Notes under the pieces: model-generated | Database searches by the model: none | What the model saw: the letters and a program-made list of their open reading frames with translations, nothing else | What the model was told of the DNA's origin: nothing | Program-made: the position numbers and the translations under genes | Shown here: one piece after another, positions 11,440 through 22,339 of the stretch | Position numbering within the stretch: position 1 is the first letter of the stretch | Layout of the letters: each line of letters begins with the position of its first letter | Source: Hofstenia miamia | Lineage: Eukaryota; Xenacoelomorpha; Acoela | Direction: 5' to 3' | DNA length: 41,247 nucleotides | Assembly (NCBI GenBank): GCA_004352715.1 | Contig: SCFE01000018.1 | Span: 109,448-150,694 of the forward strand

Positions 11440-12525
11440 TAAAATTTTGATTCCATTACATCAAAATTTACAGTATATGGATTTCCTTCAGACGAAGTAT
11501 GCTAATCTTACATTTATATAATTTAATATATATAGTAATAGCTAGGCTGGTCCTACCTAATCCACAAACACTTAAAAGAAAGTTAATTTCAGCAAAAGAT
11601 GTTGGGTCGTTAGAAGAATGCAAAGAAACATGTAAACTTATTATTACTTCCAAGCCCTAAAATCAGAGACAATGCACAATTATTGTTGATGAAATTTACA
11701 TTCTTTGTATAATGGTGTCTTTTATAAACAGCAGAGGCGCATTTATTGGTAGATTCATTCATTCCAGTATTCAAGAACAATGCTGCTTTTCAATATCACC
11801 AGATTTGTGATGTTATTAAGATTGTTAATGATAACGGAGGGACTGTTATTTCAGTCTCAACAGACAATTTAAGGTTAAATAGAAAATGTTTTGCATTGTT
11901 TGGCAGTTCTCCTGAATCCCCTTTGTCTTTGTTTAATTCTGTTAAAGAAAACCAGCGATTGTTCACCCTCTTTGATCCAGTTCATTTAATCAAGAATGTT
12001 TGGAATAATTGGTTAAATGAGCCAACAAAGACTCTTGAAATTAATTTCAGAATGTGTTATAAACATTTTTCAAATGAATTAAATACAACTGTCACTGAAT
12101 TTTATAGCATTTATTACTTCAAATTTCTTATCATTCATCAAAATGCATTTAATTCATACATGTGCTTAAAAGGTAAGCATGTTCGTGGTAAATGGGATGA
12201 CCTTAAGGAAGTTCTCAATGCAGATGCCATTAATAATTCTATTATTCGGCGGACATCTTTGACATTCAAAGTTCTCAATCGAAAGCCTTTGGAAAGGCAA
12301 AATGTTCGATTATCATTAGCTGTATTTAACAGTAAAACAATTGCTGCTTTTTATCACATGTGGACAATTTTGAATGTTAAATCTGAACAGACAAGCATGC
12401 GATTTAATGACAAGTGGGCAGCAGTCATCCGAACCTCTAATGATGATAGACTAGAATTTTTGCAGGATTTTGCTGTTATAGCAACACGAAATTCTTCACG
12501 TTATCATTCAGTTTTACACAGGTAG
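11440..12525 (+). mobile_element. P-element/THAP9-like transposase fragment (pseudogene)
   Basis: The catalytic core is recognisable but spread over three frames. At 11541-11690 is LPNPQTLKR followed by IIVDEIYI, the first catalytic aspartate block (VDEIY) of P-type transposases, with an in-frame stop just before it. From 11746 a 259-codon open segment carries VISVSTDN...NRKCF (second aspartate region) and LFDPVHLIKNVWNNWLN, the 'DPVHLxKxxxNxW' signature. It then continues into the GTP-binding insertion region and ends at 12525. The N-terminal THAP zinc finger and the C-terminal glutamate are not seen. Two frameshifts between 11521 and 11746 show that it is inactive, although the long open stretch suggests fairly recent decay. 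No terminal inverted repeats were found. Confidence 0.75.
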
Positions 12526-13018
12526 ATCCTTAAATTATGTGCAATAGTTATGTTTAGCAAAATTTTGCGTCGGGCCCAGACACAATTGGAGAAATCTCCC
12601 ATTTCACAGAATTCTTGTCAAATGGTAATTTACGAATTCCAAAGTTAGAGCTGCTTTCTTTTACACAACGCTGCTATATTTATTTTAAGCGATACAGACC
12701 ACACTGCTCTACCTGCTGCAAAAAAGTCTTCAATTTAATATATGAGTCTTTTTTTGAATACTTCAACACAAGAAGTTATAAATAGACTTGTCAAAGTATT
12801 TTTTAAAGGCGAAGTGTCCTGTTTTAATCATTCTTCACATCCAAGTGGTTCAAATCAAGAGAGAAAATTAAACCCTATTAATTAAATTATTTTCCTCTTA
12901 TTTTAATTTTCTTATATATTTTGCAATTTAATGTCAGCCCACACATTTTTTGACCACTCATTTAACCAGAGTTGCGTCCTGGTATATTTAGTATGTCCTT
13001 GATATGATATAATATGAT
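12526..13018. other. Intergenic DNA before gap
   Basis: It may hold more decayed transposon sequence downstream of the P-type fragment, but I see no identifiable motif. Confidence 0.35.
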
Positions 13019-13224
13019 NNNNNNNNNNNNNNNNNNNNNNNNNNNNNNNNNNNNNNNNNNNNNNNNNNNNNNNNNNNNNNNNNNNNNNNNNNNNNNNNNN
13101 NNNNNNNNNNNNNNNNNNNNNNNNNNNNNNNNNNNNNNNNNNNNNNNNNNNNNNNNNNNNNNNNNNNNNNNNNNNNNNNNNNNNNNNNNNNNNNNNNNNN
13201 NNNNNNNNNNNNNNNNNNNNNNNN
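13019..13224. other. Assembly gap (206 N)
   Basis: This is a run of N flanked by AT-rich simple sequence (GATATGATATAATATGAT on the left, TATATATATAT on the right). The gap is probably caused by a low-complexity repeat. Confidence 0.95.
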
Positions 13225-14880
13225 TATATATATATTATCATATCATGCCGGAATTGCTGTGAAGGCTCAATTATGGGACATAAATAGCAATGCAACCGAT
13301 GAATTTAAGAATTTATGTATCATATGCTGTCCGATTAGCACAATAATACTGATCTAGTCATTGTATTCTATTAGAATATAATTTTACAAAACTTACTTAT
13401 TTTGTGCTCACATGATTAAGAGACAATTTTTTCAATTCGTTACCATGATAGGACGCATTGCATTCAGAGTATTATCTTAGGGCCCTGTGGTACTCGACCC
13501 AACCTGACTCGAAATTTAAACATTAATAGATTTCGCGTTGGTTTGAATCATCTCGAGTTTTACTGATTGAAAATGAATGGTGCAGTGTATGTTTTTGCTT
13601 AGTTGAAAACAATACTATTACTTTCTCATTAAAAAACTTTTACACACAAATTTCTTTCATAGTCATTGGAGTTGAGCAATATTGTCTATTGAATGATCGT
13701 TACTAATATCAAGATGTTAGAATTTATTGATATTATGGTGGTAGCCTCTTCTTGTAAATGTGATTGCTTTGAATTTCTTAACACCAATTTTCATTTCTAG
13801 TTTTTCGTAAAAGTTAGATTAACACTTCATTACAAAGTTTGCAATTTCAATTTGGTAAACAAACTTTACACTTTATTCAAGTGATATTTGATAGGTTTTC
13901 ATTATTTAGTTTAATAACATCAACATTGATTGGTTAATGCTATATCTATACACCAAACAATAATAATTAATTACACGTTTTTTTTAGCCAATTACAAATG
14001 TAAAGAATTGAATTTTTCGTAATGTAGAACAGTTGATTATTTAAAGGTGATTTTACAATTATGATGTTGATAGGCCTATGTGCGTAGACAAGACTCCAGA
14101 TTCGAAATCAGATACGACTCGAAGCAAAAATATCCCGATTCGCAAAGACCTAGTATTATCAGACCCATATCCAAGGCAATTATTTTAATAGTATTATATT
14201 ATAAAATATTGTGGTTTTGGAAAATTTTGCGTGTCCAACCAATTCCAATCCAATTCCAATGTCCAATTGGAATTCAATTAGATTCCAATTCCAATAGACA
14301 AGCTTGGAAAATTGCAAAACTCAATTTTTGCTAAAGTCACTTTACATTGAATGAATTTACTTCAAAACTAGTGATGTAAGAGAATTTTTACAAATGTTCA
14401 TTCTTAATATTTCCAAATTTTCACAATAAATTCGTACATGAAATTTCTTACTGTGAGTTCAAATTTTTATCTTATATTTACATTGCATGTATATTTATGG
14501 AGATAGTTTTAGTGTGCCCATTTACAGGGGCATAGGATGAAAACTATACTTTTCTTTAAAGAATTCACATGCATCTTTGAATTCATAATTCCAAAATTGA
14601 GCCTAGTTGTAAAAATCAAAGATATTATATTCATTATTGCAGAAATGATTCAGTACTTATATAACATCAAAACTATAATACTTCTTGATGCACATATCTA
14701 TTGATTATACATGTGCGGGTTGTGCAAAAATAATTGTTTCAGTTGTTCTGATTCGGTTAAATACAAAACATGTTTCAAAATCCACGTTTTTATTTGAAAT
14801 AACGTTTACTGATTCATGCGGATGAAATGAAATAGACTAAATGCTTTTTCCTTTGAAGTCATTTTCATTATTACGATGAA
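13225..14880. other. AT-rich DNA with a small ATTCCAAT repeat cluster
   Basis: No gene is recognised. Between about 14235 and 14300 the motif AATTCCAAT and its complement recur several times, forming a small inverted and direct repeat cluster. Confidence 0.4.
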
Positions 14881-14889
14881 GAGACCAAA

Positions 14890-15070
14890 TACAATTGCTC
14901 ATCATCGTTGTCTCCCATTGACAATTGGTGAAAACTTACACGGTGCTTTTCACTGGAAGCTTCTAAATTCGAAAGAAAAAATTCAAGATGTGCGTGGGGG
15001 AGTGCAGTTTGATTGACGTATTGCATCCCAACCGTTTGAATCATCCTAGCAAGTTATAGTTATCAACCAA
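14890..15070 (-). other. Unidentified open segment, possible transposon remnant
   Basis: On the minus strand an open frame of about 60 codons includes MIQTVGMQYVNQTALPHAH and ends HQLSMGDNDDEQLYL. A second frame upstream contains MLRQHVREVRENK. I do not recognise the family. Composition and the frame change suggest a decayed coding sequence. Confidence 0.25.
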
Positions 15071-15599
15071 GTTTTGATATTTATGTATTCTGAGAAACCC
15101 TTCAACGATAGATCTAACTTATTTTCACGAACTTCTCTCACATGCTGTCGTAACATGTTCTAGGTAAATTGGCTGGGTGCACAATCACCCATATCTGCCA
15201 TTGGTGTCAAATCTCGGGGATAGGGGGCTTAAGCTCCCCTGTTTTTTTAAACCAAAATTTTAATCTTTTTTGTTTTTAATTTTATCATTCTCTTAGTACA
15301 TTGTCAAATTATGTTACACAATTATTGTTATAATTACTGTATTTTTCAAAAAACTTCCAGTTATGATGTTATTCATTCTCAAGTGCTCTTTCACAGCAAT
15401 AAGTTGCTTGAATTGCATATGTCAATGCCTACAATAAGCATGCTGCAATTATTTCTTTCTAAATCAAGTAAAACTATTGGTTACAAGTTGAAATGTCTAT
15501 ATGTCAATACTGCCATTGGAAATGCGATTGAACAAGACTAAATCATAATATTCAAATAGATATGAAATAGACATAGAGTTACATAATTAAGAAATCACG

Positions 15600-16560
15600 G
15601 TAAGGTTTATGGAAAAGACCTGTAATCCATTGAAGTTGACGTAAATGTAATCTTTCAAATTTTTTGTGAGTTGTAATAGTCAGAAGCCAGATTTGTGAAG
15701 GGCATAGCAAAAACCCAAAGAACATGAGAATAATAAAGTTGATATTTACAAGGTAGAGAAAGTGAAAGCGACATTACTCTTGGTAGTAAAAAATGCCGAA
15801 TTCGTACATTTTTCGATAATTTTATTCCCAAGTAGAGTCTATGACAAATTTGAACTGATTAATAACCATAAATCTCTTACATAATTGCTGTATTTTAAAT
15901 GGTGAATGATAGATAATTTCAAAATTAGGTGTATACGATCTATTACGAGAGAACCCAATTACTTCAGTTTTGCTGTGATTAAGCTTCATGTTGTTGTTCA
16001 GAGCCCAGTTACTAATATAAATTTCGTCCACAATAAAATTATTTTTTAATAAGTACAAAAATTTAGAATCATCAGCATATATGAAAGGTGATGGACAGAG
16101 AATAGAATTAAGAAGGTCATTCCTGAACATCACGAAAAATAAAGTACCCAGAACGTTATCTTGAGACTCACATGATTTAATTGCAAAAGGTTGAGAAATC
16201 GCATCTTTAGTTTTTACACACTGGCTGCAAAGGGAGAGATCAATATTGAAGTGTCTAAGCTTACGTAACGCCGATATTTTGTGATGCACTTTGTCAAATG
16301 CCTTTTCAAAATCTATAAGGACTAATAGCTTCTACATTATTATCAAGATTTTTGTAAATATTATCAAGATATAGTAATTGCTGAGACGTAGTAGATTTCT
16401 TTTGTAGGAAACCGTACTGACAAATCGTGATTTTAGAAGAAATATGTGGATAAAGATATTTAAATATTATTTTTTCAAAAAGGCGAGGAAGAATATTGAT
16501 TGGTCGATAAGAGTGAACATTGGCTACAGAGGCGAGTACAAGACGGGAAGGCTTGATGGG
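15600..16560 (-). mobile_element. LINE reverse-transcriptase relic
   Basis: On the minus strand SYRPINILPRLFEKIIF (about 16480) leads, after a frameshift near 16320, into LIDFEKAFDKVHH (RT motif A). FIYADDSKFLY follows near 16050-16090 (motif C, the YADD catalytic centre), then MKLNHSKTEVIGFSRN. The usual GVPQGSxLGP motif B has decayed to SQDNVLGTLFF. The end near 15630 reads KFERLHLRQLQWITGL, like the C-terminal region of jockey/CR1-type ORF2. Several stops and a frameshift make it nonfunctional. Confidence 0.75.
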
Positions 16561-17822
16561 ACTAAACCCCCTTAGTCAAAGTAAATATTTGATAAGGCCG
16601 CCCAAGCAAAATAAAAATCATATTAAGTAATGAAGGCCATTTTATTTTAAGCTCCTCCTAATCTTTAGAGCTGTATACCGCCTCTGATTGGCGTTATCTC
16701 CAGGAAATCTGCAAGCGTCAGGCACTATGCTAGTAGCTATACTTGAATAAAATAACTGAAGGACAAACGGCATAGTAATTGAAGAATGCTTGCACAACAG
16801 CAAGGATGGAACTCCATCTGCATAGAAAGTTGAGAACAAACTTAAAGTTAATTGAGTATTTATGAGCCATGTTCTGATTGAAATGAAACCAAACATTCAG
16901 TAAAACATTTAGAATGAAGAGTAAATTAGAGCTGCAATGAAATTGGTTCATGTAAATGCTGATTGACTCATAGCATGTCTTAGAATACGGAGAATTTAGA
17001 CAGACCATTAGTCTCACTGTTAGCAAAGAGAAAGCCAATTTTTTAATGCTAAGCAAAACAAAATAATCTTGTTGAAAAAAATCATGAGGAAAAATGTCAA
17101 AATAATTACTCATTACTTGAAATCTATATCTTATAAGTAGTATGGTATGTGCCCTAAATAAAATATATTAAATTCTACATAACTCTCTGAATAATGGTTG
17201 TATTGAAAAACTAACTTTAGATTCGTGATCAAGGATACCTAATTTGTAAAACCGCAATAAAAATTTGCAGATAAACAAAATCTTTGCTTAGCAGTGTTAT
17301 AATTAAGTATATCGGAATTCATTCGCTACCCTAATGACTTTTCGGATTATCAGTTTAAGATGATGTTAAATTTCATTGGATTCTCCTGCACTTATTCAGG
17401 ATTTAAATTTTAGGGACTTCAGAAAAGAGACCATGAAGTCTATTGTGGACTTGTAGCCCTCCTTAACTATGTATTAATTAACTAAAACCAAGTCGTTAGA
17501 TTTTTGGTAGAAAAGTTTGGGTAAAGAGTATTGAAATTTTAGACTCAGTTTTGGGTGTTGTTATTACATAATGTAACCAATCTTCCTTTTCTTACTGTTT
17601 CTTTTACAGAAGTGAAATACTGAAGCCTTTCTTGCCTAAGTACTAGATAGTTACAAAATGTTGAAAGTTTGGAAAGTTTGAGTTTACAAAGAGACTATAT
17701 ATTATCCACGTAACCAACAAAAACACATGGGTAGCCTATTTAATCAACCAAATTTTGAGCAAATAGCATATTAACATTAGTCACAAAAAACATCAACATA
17801 TTTTCACAGATCGCTAAAACTT
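16561..17822. other. Intergenic DNA
   Basis: I find no convincing gene. The overlapping minus-strand ORFs at 16642-17113 are hydrophobic low-complexity translations without motifs. Confidence 0.4.
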
Positions 17823-20800
17823 TCAATAACTATGTACCTCTTCAATGACCTTTACAGAATTAAGTTCGACTCGTAATGTCCAACATCCTTCTTTCCAAAA
17901 TGAATAACTATCTTTCTTGAATTTCATTAATTGGATCATATTCCTTTTCTTTTCCACGAGTGATCTGTTAACCATTAATTTAATATAATGAATATTCCAA
18001 TCATCGCTTCTGTCAAAGTTGCATAGTTGAGCTTCTTTTACATAACCTATATAAGGTGTATTCTTTAATGTCGGCACTGATAACCCTCGTTTTCTTTTAT
18101 AACCAGGAACTTCTAGAGAAATATTCTCAGTGCGTTTGTTTGGCCATCCAATGTATTGTACCGTATAATATAGTGTTTTCTAAAAAGAAATTTTACATTA
18201 CTTATTAGACTTAATGCAATATTATGAACAACATGTTATAATATTATTGTTAATGCATTTAATTAAAAATGCTTTAATTTATTAGATATTTTGGCCATTA
18301 ATTCAAAAAGATTTTTGGTTTTTATTGTATAAATCACATGATGACACAACTTACTAAGCACCTAATAATAATAACACTACTTCAACAATCAATATTATAA
18401 ATTTAATGCTAGTCGGCGGTCCTCTATATAACCTGTCATATGCGATCGTCTCATGATATTAAATTGCACAGTTAAACCACCTCAGAAGTTTTTACGATGT
18501 CTCAATGGCTACTTCAATCGCATCCTGTGAGTTGCAGTAAAGAAAACAAAGAGAAGCGATAGATACTCTTTACAAGTAGGGATTTGATGTAAGATTTGGT
18601 TCAAGTATGCAATACAAACTAGCAATACTATTAAAAATTCCAGTCAATTTTGTAGACCAAGAACCATTCCATTGATATTAAAACAAAACAAAGGGTTCAC
18701 AACTAAAGAAATGTATTCAAGAAATGTTAGGCGATATTGTAGCCTTCATAAGTCTGTTTTCTAGCCCACCACGTGGATTATCCTTCCAGCATCTCTAATT
18801 ATTACCAAAAATTTCTCTAAGTATGAAATTAGGAAAAAAAATATAATGTATTTATTAAAAAAGCACATTTGTGTAATAAAACTACATCTTTTCAAGATCT
18901 ATTTCAGAAAAAGTAAGATCAAATTCAGAAAATGTAAGATCCATTTCAGAAAAAAATTAAACTCAGACTGCTCAGAATCTTCAATTTTTTAGTTTAGGCC
19001 TATTAACTTTTATTCGATTTCAGTATGAGTAGGATGTTCAATGACAATGACAGTTTCATCTGTTTGAATACTAGGGTTCTGCCGGATAAGGATTTTAGGC
19101 CCAGTCCTGTCCCATAAAATTTTGTTGTCCTACTAGTCCCATGGAATAAATTCCATTTTGACCAAAATTAGCACAAATTATAATAAATATTCTGAAATCG
19201 GTGATCCCACCTCTTCATTTTGGTACCAGCCCCATGTTGGTCCCTGTGCCATTCAGTTTTTTGGTCCCAAATCCCAGTCCCATGGGACTGGAACCGATAA
19301 AGCCCATGGGACTAGACGGTCCCGCAGAACCTCATTGAATACATGTAAAATAGAACAGTAAACATCTTTAAGTATACACACTAGCTATGCTTACACATAT
19401 TTAAAATTAAGCAAATCACACTATTACTCTAACTAAATAATGTAAAAGGCCTACACATTTAAATCATATTTTATTTATGTAAATCAATTCATAAACACTA
19501 TAAATTATTTATCATTATGTGGGAGTTTTAATCGATTACATTACGTCTCTTGCCTCCGAAGATGGTATACTCCCATCATTAATATAGATGGCTTTTGAAA
19601 ATTTGTGAATATTACAATTTTCTTTTGAATGATTAACATTTGATAAAGCTGAAAAACAAAAATTATATGATGCCAGTTAGCGAGTATATTTGATATATAA
19701 CCAGAATCCACAAGGTTAATAATAGTAGACTATAGGGTCCCAAAATGTGACAGTTGAAATATTCATATCGAAATTTGCAAATTGCAATTAACGAAAGTCG
19801 TAAAATTGCTAAAGTATATTTCAATTTAAACATGTATTTTTATAGATTAAAATAGAGCCAGTGTAGGTCTGCAGAATGCTCAATGCAGTTAAGTCATCGG
19901 TAATAGCTGTCAGAGTTGCAACTGGGTCACTGGGTGAGGAATTTACTGGATTGTCAATTTGTTCCTTAAGGCTTCCGGGGCGCTGGGTTACCGGTTCATG
20001 TTTATATAAGCAAATAGTTGAAAAATATTACACAAAAGGCTCCTCTCAATAAAGTCAGGCTCATTATTATGTAATGATTTAATTATACTAATAAGTCCCT
20101 ATTAATTTTAGTGGTTTCAGAAGTTTATATGTTGATTTTCGTTTGTTTCTGTGATCATAGAACCCTGCGAATTCACTTGTTGTATTTCGAATTCATGCAA
20201 TAGTTTTGCGAATCCGAATCCGAATTTAGAATTAAATTCAAAATATAAATTTGAAAGCAAAAACATTTCTTGTTAACAGTTACAACTTTAAACTACTTTG
20301 AAGTATGAAAAAATTTAGCTGTTTATTCTACAATAGAAGAACTTAACTGAGAAATTTAATTAATGTATTCACACAAAATGCTAGAACCCAAACGTATTTT
20401 TTATTTAAGAAAATTAAGCCGATTAAGTCTACCCCAAATTTTGAAATCATAACGATGATATTTTTCATGTATGATTTCAGGAAAACGATCGAACACGGAA
20501 GTTATTTTGTTGTTCTCACGGCTACATTTCTTGGATTTTAAATTTTTCATAAATACAGTGTTCTACTAACATAAATTACTATGCATGTAGCAGTATATAC
20601 CTGTGCTATATTGTGTTTACAATAATTACCAACCTGTAATGACTCGGCAAATATGGATTAAGGATACACACGGCCATAAGCCGACCCCCAAATTGCCGGG
20701 AGTGACGGTAATTCCCCACTATATGTAGTCGCAAGGGTTTAGGTACGGAGATCTCGGTGGCCAATTGATGATGCTCCTTCGTGCTATCCAGGTATTGAAA

Positions 20801-22278
20801 GTTTGATTGAGATAATTACGAACCATATTGCTGTAGTGCAGTAGAGTGCCGTTTTGCCTCAAATATATCATTTTTGGAAAAAATTTTCACCTCTCAGCCT
20901 GTCCTTAGAAATATATGGGCCAAGTAAACCAGTAGAACCCACAGCTCCCCAAACAATGCACCAGGGGATACATTGACATTCTCAATCACCAAATATAGAT
21001 TGGCCTCCAAATAGTAAACGGCCTTATGAACATTCACGTGGCCGTTTAATTTAAATGTCAATTCATTAGTCCACACGATTCTGTCAATCATGTAGAAACA
21101 TTTCACAGAACTGAATTCATTGATCAAAGTCCTCATCGTTCAGTTTTTGATGTAGGCTTGAGCGATAGATGTTGAGACCAATGTAATCATTATCCTTTGG
21201 AAACTGCATCTCCGAATTCCAAACTGAAGACTTGCTTTCACTTGCAAAGCTCTGGAATTTTCTGCATAAAACATACCAACACTTCCACCATTTTTCAAAC
21301 ACAAAAATTCGCTTTTCCAGAGAGAGTTGCGAAGACATCGTTGTCTACTTACCAAAATGTTTAGAAACGCATACTCAAAACTAAATGACGTTGGTTTAGA
21401 TCTATTTATGGACATGACTTTGATACGGCATACACTATTAGTTATGATAATTGGCTTACGACAATTACTTACTCGCGTTAAAAGAATGAAAATATATAAT
21501 GTTTGATGATTAGTAAATGTTTTTTTATAAACATTGAGTAAAGAAAGTTACGCACACCCCTGTATATACATAATCATAAATGGAAAGAAACTAACCTTCA
21601 GTGTGTACAGGTAATATCCAAGGGTAAATTTGACATGGCTATAACTGTCAAGGGTACGAGTAAAGATTAAAATAACTCATGTAAAATGCGGAAGATAATG
21701 GTTATGAAGTTAACCACTTCTTATAGAAACTGTTAACTATATATCTTGAAAGTTTTATACATAGTTATTGTTGATATATCAATTTATTTTTAAATGTTTC
21801 AATGCTTTTCAAAATATTGTTGCACATAAAAGAGTCTATTCCTTTGTGAGGACAAAAAACAATAATGAACAATACATAAAGTTAAAATCACTGGCTTGTA
21901 GCAAAATTTTGGGCATATTCAATATAAAGAACATAACACAACCCCGCTTCTGCACTTTCCAACATTTCAAAGCATCGTATTTCCAGGCATATTTTCCTAT
22001 ATATATATTCTATTTGTATACATTTTTACAAATAAGTCAATTTAGTTTTTATATGATTAACTAAAATTCTGTTTTTTAAGATTAAGCGTGATTATCAGTG
22101 AAACTAAACTTATAATGTACATTGAATTATGGCTACTTACTAAATCCTCTAGGTTTGGAAACATTGTACCGGTATCCTCTTTTGCAGGCTTAACATATGT
22201 TGTGTATTCAGCCGCTAATGAAATTCCATATACTATAAGAATGCAAACTGCTTTGAAAAGCTTTTCGAAATGCGTCAT
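17823..22278 (-). CDS. Small secreted PLAT-like family protein, member C (2 exons, long intron)
   Basis: Exon 1 is 22141-22278: 46 codons, starting MTHFEKLFKAVCILIV, ending before GTAAGT. Exon 2 is 17823-18179, after the acceptor TTCTTTTTAG. Both boundaries are phase 0 and give about 164 aa. The signal peptide is residues 1-22. The mature part contains YTVQYIG, then AQLCNFDRSDDWNIHYIKLMV, which aligns with AQLCKSDPNDNWNFDFLNLMV of member A in shorter blocks, and a single C-terminal Cys (GCWTLRVELNSVKV). It is the most divergent member and lacks the CC pair of A and B. The 3,961-bp intron holds a hAT-type MITE and a Tc1/mariner relic; the other members have introns of 96-137 bp. Both exons are intact, so the gene may be functional, but splicing over this distance is inferred. 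The PLAT assignment is a hypothesis based on strand pattern and the D-W...V motif. Confidence 0.6.
19072..19334. mobile_element. hAT-type MITE with 8-bp target-site duplication
   Basis: The element is 263 bp. Its left end reads TAGGGTTCTGCCGG and the complement of its right end reads TGAGGTTCTGCGGG, matching at 11 of 14 positions. It is flanked on both sides by a perfect 8-bp direct repeat TTGAATAC (19064-19071 and 19335-19342). An 8-bp duplication and TIRs of this form are hallmarks of hAT transposons. The interior has several CCCATGGGAC-type palindromes and no coding capacity, so it is non-autonomous. The intact duplication implies a relatively recent insertion. Confidence 0.75.
20556..21562 (-). 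mobile_element. Tc1/mariner (IS630)-type transposon relic
   Basis: On the minus strand the N-terminal part (21117-21338) reads KRIFVFEKWWKCWY, a DNA-binding region seen in Tc3/mariner-like transposases of invertebrates. The catalytic block follows at 20894-21136 with IVWTNELTFKLNGHVNVHKA, corresponding to the usual W(S/T)DExTFKLNGHVNRHN. Near 20720-20770 a further segment reads NWPPRSPYLNPCDY, the region of the third acidic residue (WPPRSPDLxPxDYxLWG). Frameshifts and stops separate the pieces. The right boundary is suggested by CAGGGGTGTGCGTAAC next to TA (21562), and the left by a weaker CAGTGTTCTACTAAC next to TA (20556). The coding identity is firm; the termini are tentative. It lies in the intron of member C. 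Confidence 0.7.
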
Positions 22279-22321
22279 GTTTCTCTTTTAGAGTGTTATG
22301 AAATACCAGGGAAATTCACCA

Positions 22322-22334
22322 TTTTACTACTAAA
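22322..22334 (-). promoter_or_regulatory. Shared upstream motif TTTAGTAGTAA, member C
   Basis: The motif lies about 56 bp before the ATG at 22278. The same 11-mer precedes members A and B at 49 and 52 bp. A TATATA-rich stretch (22351-22361) lies just upstream. It is a likely core promoter or initiator, or a 5' leader element, conserved since duplication. Confidence 0.45.
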
Positions 22335-22339
22335 TTTAG

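Larger units (their letters stand above)
18180..22140 (-). other. Transposon-filled intron of member C
   Basis: The intron has a GTAAGT donor and a TTTCTTTTTAG acceptor and spans almost 4 kb. Apart from the MITE and the Tc1/mariner relic listed separately, I see no gene in it. It sits at the same position as the 96-bp and 137-bp introns of the two paralogs, so it probably grew by transposon insertion. Confidence 0.5.

Noticed and set aside
12912-13295. ORFs spanning the N gap
   Set aside because: Their reading frames are made largely of N and carry no information.
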